NCBI GenBank assembly: GCA_021234155.1
Contig: JAJEKV010000172.1
Location: 186,001 to 250,000, forward strand
From: Isoetes taiwanensis
Lineage: Eukaryota; Streptophyta; Lycopodiopsida; Isoetales; Isoetaceae
Direction of reading: 5' to 3'
DNA length: 64,000 bases
Shown here: positions 59,645-64,000 of the stretch, piece by piece
Layout of the letters: the number at the start of each line of letters is the position of its first letter
How positions within the stretch are numbered: the first letter of the stretch is position 1
Notes under the pieces: model-generated
Databases searched by the model: none
What the model was told of the DNA's origin: nothing
Seen by the model: the letters and a program-made list of their open reading frames with translations, nothing else
Program-made: the position numbers and the translations under genes

Positions 59645-60640
59645 TGTTTAAGGGATTGTCTAGCTAGCTAGCAAAATGCAACTCCACGACAATACGCAAA
59701 TGACAGCAGCAACACCTACAGGTCAAGCAAAGATAAAACCTTCAATTTAGTGCTTAGCAAGAGCGTAAATCAACTCACTTTAACCAAAACAAAACGCTAA
59801 GTTTTAAGCCACTACGTTAAGACCCTAACATCTAAATGAATTTTAATTGGTTGATATCTACGTACGTGCAAGGCCAAGGATGGGGGAACACATGAAATGA
59901 CCAAAATACAATTTATGATTTATAGCCCAGCTACTGACAAAATGCTCCCACTTGGAGGTTAGCAAGTTTAAAATGCATTGCACTTGACCCAGGTCGCGCT
60001 TTTTCACAAGTCAAGACCAATCGAATACTTACTAAAACATACGCCAATCCCTATATTGGTGTCGGACTTTCATCAACAACATCATCAGGAACTAGGGTAT
60101 GAATTAGTAAGACATTCTCGTAACCTTCGATAAGAGTACAACGCACACCTTTTCGACCTTGCGTGGCCAAAGCCAATAAGGGCATCGGTGAGGGCTATAC
60201 TTCTCAAAGAAGGAAAAAGACCCTAGTTGCCTTAAACTTCAGCAATGCCACCCACCCCCGGCATGCGTCAAATAAATCGCGGCAATACTAGGCCAAGGGA
60301 CCTGACCCACGCTCTTGGCAACCACGAAACCCTAGGGCATTACACCTAATTGACACTACTGGTTGTCCTTTCAAAGGAGGGCAACAAAAATTTCCTTTTT
60401 CTGTCTTTTTTTTTTTTTTTTGTTTTTTTTTTTTTTTTTTTTTTTCTCTAAAATAGGTCAAGCTCGACCAATGAAGAACAAAGGCTCACCATCTTCAGCC
60501 CTTAGGCGAGGGGGCAACCGGCAGTGCCTAAGCGAGGACCTTATCTGACCTAACTATCAAAAAACAACCAAAAGAGCAAAAACTAAGAAAAAAAAAAAAT
60601 TGGTTTTTGAGGGGCAGGTTGGAAGGTATGGCGCAGAAGT
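59645..60640. other. Upstream flank of the kinase, no recognisable gene
   Basis: Contains two long T tracts (about 60404-60420 and 60423-60445), which read as poly-A on minus and may mark the tail of a minus-strand retroelement. An open frame of 61 codons over the T tract is low-complexity. Confidence 0.45.
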
Positions 60641-61030
60641 TACCTTCTTTGCGGCGCAAAAACTGAAAAATTGCGTCGTGAATATATAAAATTTTTTTGC
60701 GAAACATTGTAAACCGCGTACGCGAATGGCAGGCAATTTCGATGCAGCGAAATATCGATTTAGGCGTACGAAAACTTTTACATCTGAATCAAGAACTGGC
60801 AGACATAAAAGCGAGGTTTGAATTTTGCGCAGCAAATTCCAATATTTCGCATACGCAAAAATATTTTCACGTACGCGATTCTGAAGGTTTCGCATACGCG
60901 AAATTTTTTCTTTTCCGGCCGACGACCCTAAAATACGTTAAATATGTTTTTTTTTAAAAATACGTATTTTTTAACTTTATACGTCAGGAATTTGGATTTC
61001 GTACGTACAAAACCTATCCCTGATCTGATC
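60641..61030. repeat. CG-rich palindromic repeat, copy 2
   Basis: Five to six variants of TTCGCGTACGCGAA (for example ACCGCGTACGCGAA at about 60713, TTTCGCATACGCGAAA at about 60888), followed by TTTTCCGGCC and an ATACGT-rich flank ending AACCTATCCCTGATCTGATC, as in copy 1 at 42965-43445. The inverted-repeat structure is much weaker here. Confidence 0.7.
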
Positions 61031-61074
61031 CATGTGGGGGCTTTTAATGCTAAATATTTATCTGATCCAAGAGG

Positions 61075-61175
61075 GATCTTCATGATGTAATATTTCCTCT
61101 TTGATGAATATACAATCTTTATTTCAAAAACAAAAAAAAAAGAAAAAAGAAAAGAAAGAAAGCAAGAACATAAAC
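61075..61175 (+). other. A-rich tail of an unidentified retroelement
   Basis: The phrase TTTGATGAATATACAATC is followed by about 50 bases made almost only of A with scattered G. It may be a degraded poly-A tail. Confidence 0.35.
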
Positions 61176-61204
61176 AATCACAGATCCAGCAAAAACACAA
61201 AAGA

Positions 61205-61495
61205 ACGGCTGTTAGAGGCTTGCAACCTCGGCTCTAAGAACCACTTCCAGAGTGCCGTTTCCAGAACAGGGCGACCATCCAAAGTATCATCGCCATTCTC
61301 GATCCAGAGTGCCATTGCCGGAGTTGGGGGCGCCATGGCCACAAAACTAAGCTAGCACTATTATTAGAGAAGCTTGCAGAAGCTGCCAGAAGCTTGCAAC
61401 CTCGACCGACCATCCAAGAACCTAGATCCCTATTCAAGAACTACATTGTAGCAGAGCGCCATCGTCAGAGTTTGGGGTGCCATAGCTGTAGAACT
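61205..61495. repeat. Diverged tandem duplication of about 175 bp
   Basis: GCTTGCAACCTCG occurs at 61217 and 61393, each followed after a few bases by CGACCATCCAA, an AGAGTGCCAT/AGAGCGCCAT phrase and GGAGTTGGGGGCGCCAT / AGAGTTTGGGGTGCCAT. Confidence 0.7.
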
Positions 61496-61496
61496 G

Positions 61497-61690
61497 AGCC
61501 ACCAGAATTTACCCTAAGCAAAACTTCATGTTACAATAACTTCCCCTTTTGTTTGCAAGTGCAGTATACAAGAAACACCGAGGGGCTTAAATTAGGGTTG
61601 GAAAGGTATCTTAACGCTTGGCCCGGATTGAAGTACACACCGTAAACCCGAATTTAAGCCCCGGTTCTTGAAACGGAAAATAGGGTAGGC
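61497..61690. repeat. Hairpin repeat 'AGAATTTACCCTAAG', copy 2
   Basis: CAGAATTTACCCTAAG and CAAGAAACACCGAGGGGCTT match 44432-44500. The arm GGGGCTTAAATTAGGGTT (61582-61600) is mirrored by AACCCGAATTTAAGCCCC (61646-61663), so this copy also folds back, with different arms from copy 1. Confidence 0.7.
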
Positions 61691-61699
61691 GAAGTGCAG

Positions 61700-62600
61700 C
61701 AGCGAAAAACGACAAGAATGTCGGGTTGAAGCGATTACATCGGGTGAAATCGTAGAATCTGCATTAAAATTGTCAGAAAAACTTCAGCTGTTAAGTAACC
61801 CAAAAGCGCCCGAGCATTCTTTAAAAGAAGATATGCCACGTGTTAACGCATGATTGGCGGGACGGCGACAATTTCGCCTACCTGTTTTTCACGTTGGTTG
61901 TATCGGCGGATGTCGTAAAGGGCTGGCGACACCTGCGATTATCTTCCACATCGAGAATTGCAACAAAAGGGAAGTTCTTGTATCATTGAATTAAATGTAA
62001 AAGGTGAAGGCGAATGGAGTAAATTGATGTTATGTGGAGCGGCAACAAGGGTCGGGTTCTTGCTTTCCGGAATGGGGAGCCTCTTGGCGGTAGCCATTGG
62101 CCAGTAGCTCCCATTCGAGCAAGAATCAGCGACTTGTTCTAACTTGCTCAACGTCAAGGAAAGCCAAGAACAAAATTTGACTTGGCGATTTTAGATGCAA
62201 GAAACGAGATTTAGGCCAAAAACGAGTGATTTGAAGAGATTTCGGATGTAAGAAGAGTGATTAAGGCCCGAAACGGACAATTTATGGTAAAAAGCCCGAG
62301 AGTTAGGGCTTCACGCTTTGAACTATGGTTTCGGCAGATGGTGCACATGCTTGATGTTTTGATCAAGCTATGGTTTCGATAGATCATGCTTGGGCTTCGA
62401 GTTTGAGTACGCGGATGCTTCGATCTTCAAAGTTAGGTAACCGAATGGGCTATAGTGTGTCGGAGAATGCTTACCCATTTATCATTTTGATTAGAATGGC
62501 ATAGCCATTCATTGGTCTAAAATCAAGAACGTGAATCCACTTTCCTTGACGGAATGTGAGGTAGAAACAAACAACGTAGAATGGCTTTAATGCAAGAAAC
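61700..62600. other. No recognisable gene
   Basis: Plus-strand purine-rich sequence with repeated GATTT/GAAACGA phrases around 62190-62290. No motif on either strand. Confidence 0.45.
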
Positions 62601-62620
62601 AACCTGGGGCGTTATGTGGA

Positions 62621-62713
62621 ATGGAAAGGGGTAGCATTCTTGCCATTCCCGACTGAATCCTCCCCGATTCTCGGAGGTCAGAGGGGATGGCAAGAATGCC
62701 TTCCCCTTTCCAT
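62621..62713. repeat. Hairpin with 30-base arms
   Basis: Arms 62621-62650 and 62684-62713 (outer ends ATGGAAAGGGG / CCCCTTTCCAT) pair at about 27 of 30 positions around a 33-nt loop that itself contains CCTCC..GGAGG. The right arm is part of a diverged direct repeat: GCAAGAAT..CCATTGCACTA occurs at about 62690 and 62850. Confidence 0.8.
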
Positions 62714-63257
62714 TGCACTACGTCAAAGGTAAAGCTCCTGTGGGATGGAAAGCGGGTTTTGTGAAGCTATTTTGTCATCGGACAACGAATAAAGGCGGAC
62801 CCACTTACCTTGGCCAATTGGGATTGGATTCGGGTTTGGCGGCCGAGGATGCAAGAATCGACCCCTGTTCCATTGCACTATTGTCAAGGTAAGATGGAGT
62901 TCTTATGATCAAAATTTGGATTACGGCACTGTGCAGGGTCTTTGAAGCATGAAGAATGGAAATAGGATTTTGTCATGGATCTGGAGAATGACCGGAAATA
63001 GCAGCGACCCACTTGTGATATTGGTAGAAAAAAGAGACCACATCATTTTTTTTTGGACAACACTAAGGTACGGAAACTTTGCCACGTGTAAGAGTGCAAT
63101 TGCCTCCTGCCCAGAATCTGACGTCTTAAACTTTTGTCAAAAATGCCGAAATAGCTTTTTCTTACATGAAAACAACGAAGGGCAAATCTGAAAGGCAAAA
63201 AAGGCAGAGTGCATGCTCTACTTATAGAGACCGGAACAGCAGACGGAGGGAGCGATC

Positions 63258-63904
63258 ATGCACTCTTTCCTCCTCAGAGGGAATGCCGCCCTTACCCTTT
63301 GTATCACCGTACTGGCTACCGTTTGTGCCGTGGCTTCTCTGACGGATTTTCTTCATAAATCATCCCCAGAAGTCCATGTCGAGGTATGTAATTCAATTGT
63401 TTGCCTATATCTCGTCTCAGCAGCTAAATAGCTTGCTTTCTTTTCAACATTACTTAAAGATCCCGTCGATTCCACTATTAACCGACTAGTTTCTCTTAGC
63501 AAAATCTGCCTGCTGAAACCTAAAGAAACTTGAAACTGTTATAGTCTTGGAAAATGTTTAGCAGAGTGATGATGAAGTCACATCAATCATAGGCTTCCTC
63601 ATTTCAAACGCTGGCCTAGAATAGGCCTAGGTGTAAAAGGTTTTATACATTTGTGCTTCACAAATTATGTAGCAGAACTTATCCAACTGGTGTAGTTCTG
63701 ATGTCAATCTATTGATAACTGACTTCCCTCTTGTTACTGTTTTGAAATGCTGTTTTCAAGATGGAATTTCTATTCCAACTGGTGGAATATTGATGTCAAT
63801 CTATTCTTATCTGACATCCCTGTTGTTACCGTTATGTTTTCTATATGGTACTACAGGTTTTGAGCATGGATTCCTTTTATAAACCTCAACTTGGAAATGA
63901 TGAG
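63258..63904 (+). CDS. Signal peptidase complex subunit 3 (SPCS3/SPC22), first two exons, partial
   Basis: Exon 1 is 63258-63383 (42 codons), ending GAG|GTATGT. Exon 2 is 63857-63904 (16 codons), bounded by CTACAG| and |GTATGC. The joined frame begins MHSFLLRGNAALTLCITVLA, with a membrane anchor at about residues 10-28, and continues ASLTDFLHKSSPEVHVEVLS to FYKPQLGNDE. Plant SPC22/23 proteins start the same way (MHSF, a single N-terminal membrane helix, then a lumenal domain). In the ER membrane this subunit stabilises signal peptidase, which cleaves signal peptides of secreted proteins. The rest of the gene (about 110 further codons in the family) lies beyond the right edge. ATG at 63258 is preceded by a purine-rich leader and a TTATAG element about 35 bases upstream. 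Nothing suggests it is broken. Confidence 0.9.
63682..63848. repeat. 92-bp tandem duplication in intron 1 of the SPC3 gene
   Basis: Units start TCCAACTGGTG at 63682 and 63774 and share GATGTCAATCTATT and GACATCCCT/GACTTCCCT blocks. The second unit ends just before the splice acceptor of exon 2. Confidence 0.8.
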
Positions 63905-64000
63905 GTATGCCACATTTGATTTGAAAAATGTAGATAATCTACAATATGCTACCATGAATTATTTGTGATAAATGGATATCTGACTTTGAACGTCAAGTTC

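Noticed and set aside
60363-60548. Plus frame of 61 codons rich in Phe
   Set aside because: It is a translation of long T tracts.

Overview
The window is nuclear DNA from a land plant, most likely a fern. Three things point that way. There are spliced genes with GT-AG introns. There are decayed pentatricopeptide-repeat (PPR) genes of the plant 'MYAKCGS' type. There is a flagellar coiled-coil gene (CFAP73/CCDC42 family), which is kept only in plants with swimming sperm. Nearly everything else is transposon-derived and degraded. Only two genes look intact: the flagellar gene at 14.8-18.9 kb (minus) and the first two exons of a signal peptidase complex subunit 3 gene at 63.3-63.9 kb (plus, running off the window).

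Layout. 0-5.9 kb: relic of a Ty3/gypsy element and its 3' non-coding part. 6.3-8.4 kb (minus): broken intronless protein kinase. 9.1-9.8 and 19.4-21.1 kb: PPR pseudogenes. 11.4-13.3 kb: local duplicated repeats. 14.8-18.9 kb: CFAP73-like gene in six exons encoding 312 residues. 21.8-29.4 kb: a putative Helitron of about 7.6 kb, with matching 5' TC and 3' hairpin-CTAG ends. It carries exons of a NIPA-type magnesium transporter that have been tandemly duplicated inside it, and one of the two copies has a 309-bp MITE. 30-33.3 kb: satellite-like repeats and a perfect (CTAT)42 microsatellite. 33.3-38.7 kb: LINE relic on plus. 39.5-40.7 kb: unrecognised coding fragment and a SWIM zinc-finger fragment.

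40.9-53.5 kb is a rearranged block. It holds an LTR-like segment present as an inverted pair, the N-terminal half of a hAT transposase (minus), a CG-rich foldback element, a minus-strand LINE reverse transcriptase, about 5 kb with no recognisable gene, and the C-terminal half of a hAT transposase (plus). The arrangement could be explained by one inversion that split a hAT element. 53.5-56 kb: LTR-retrotransposon gag relic (minus). 56.2-59.6 kb (minus): two adjacent intronless pseudogenes, a coiled-coil plus RING protein and an atypical protein kinase. 60.4-62.9 kb: a second copy of the CG-rich palindromic repeat, diverged tandem repeats and hairpins.

The two intact genes are ordinary cell genes (axoneme assembly and ER signal-peptide cleavage) and do not act together. 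The most unusual observations are the Helitron with duplicated NIPA exons, the concentration of differences between the duplicate copies at CAG/CTG sites, the foldback built from a 14-nt palindrome, and the kinase/RING pair. All identifications come from reading the sequence; no database search was run.
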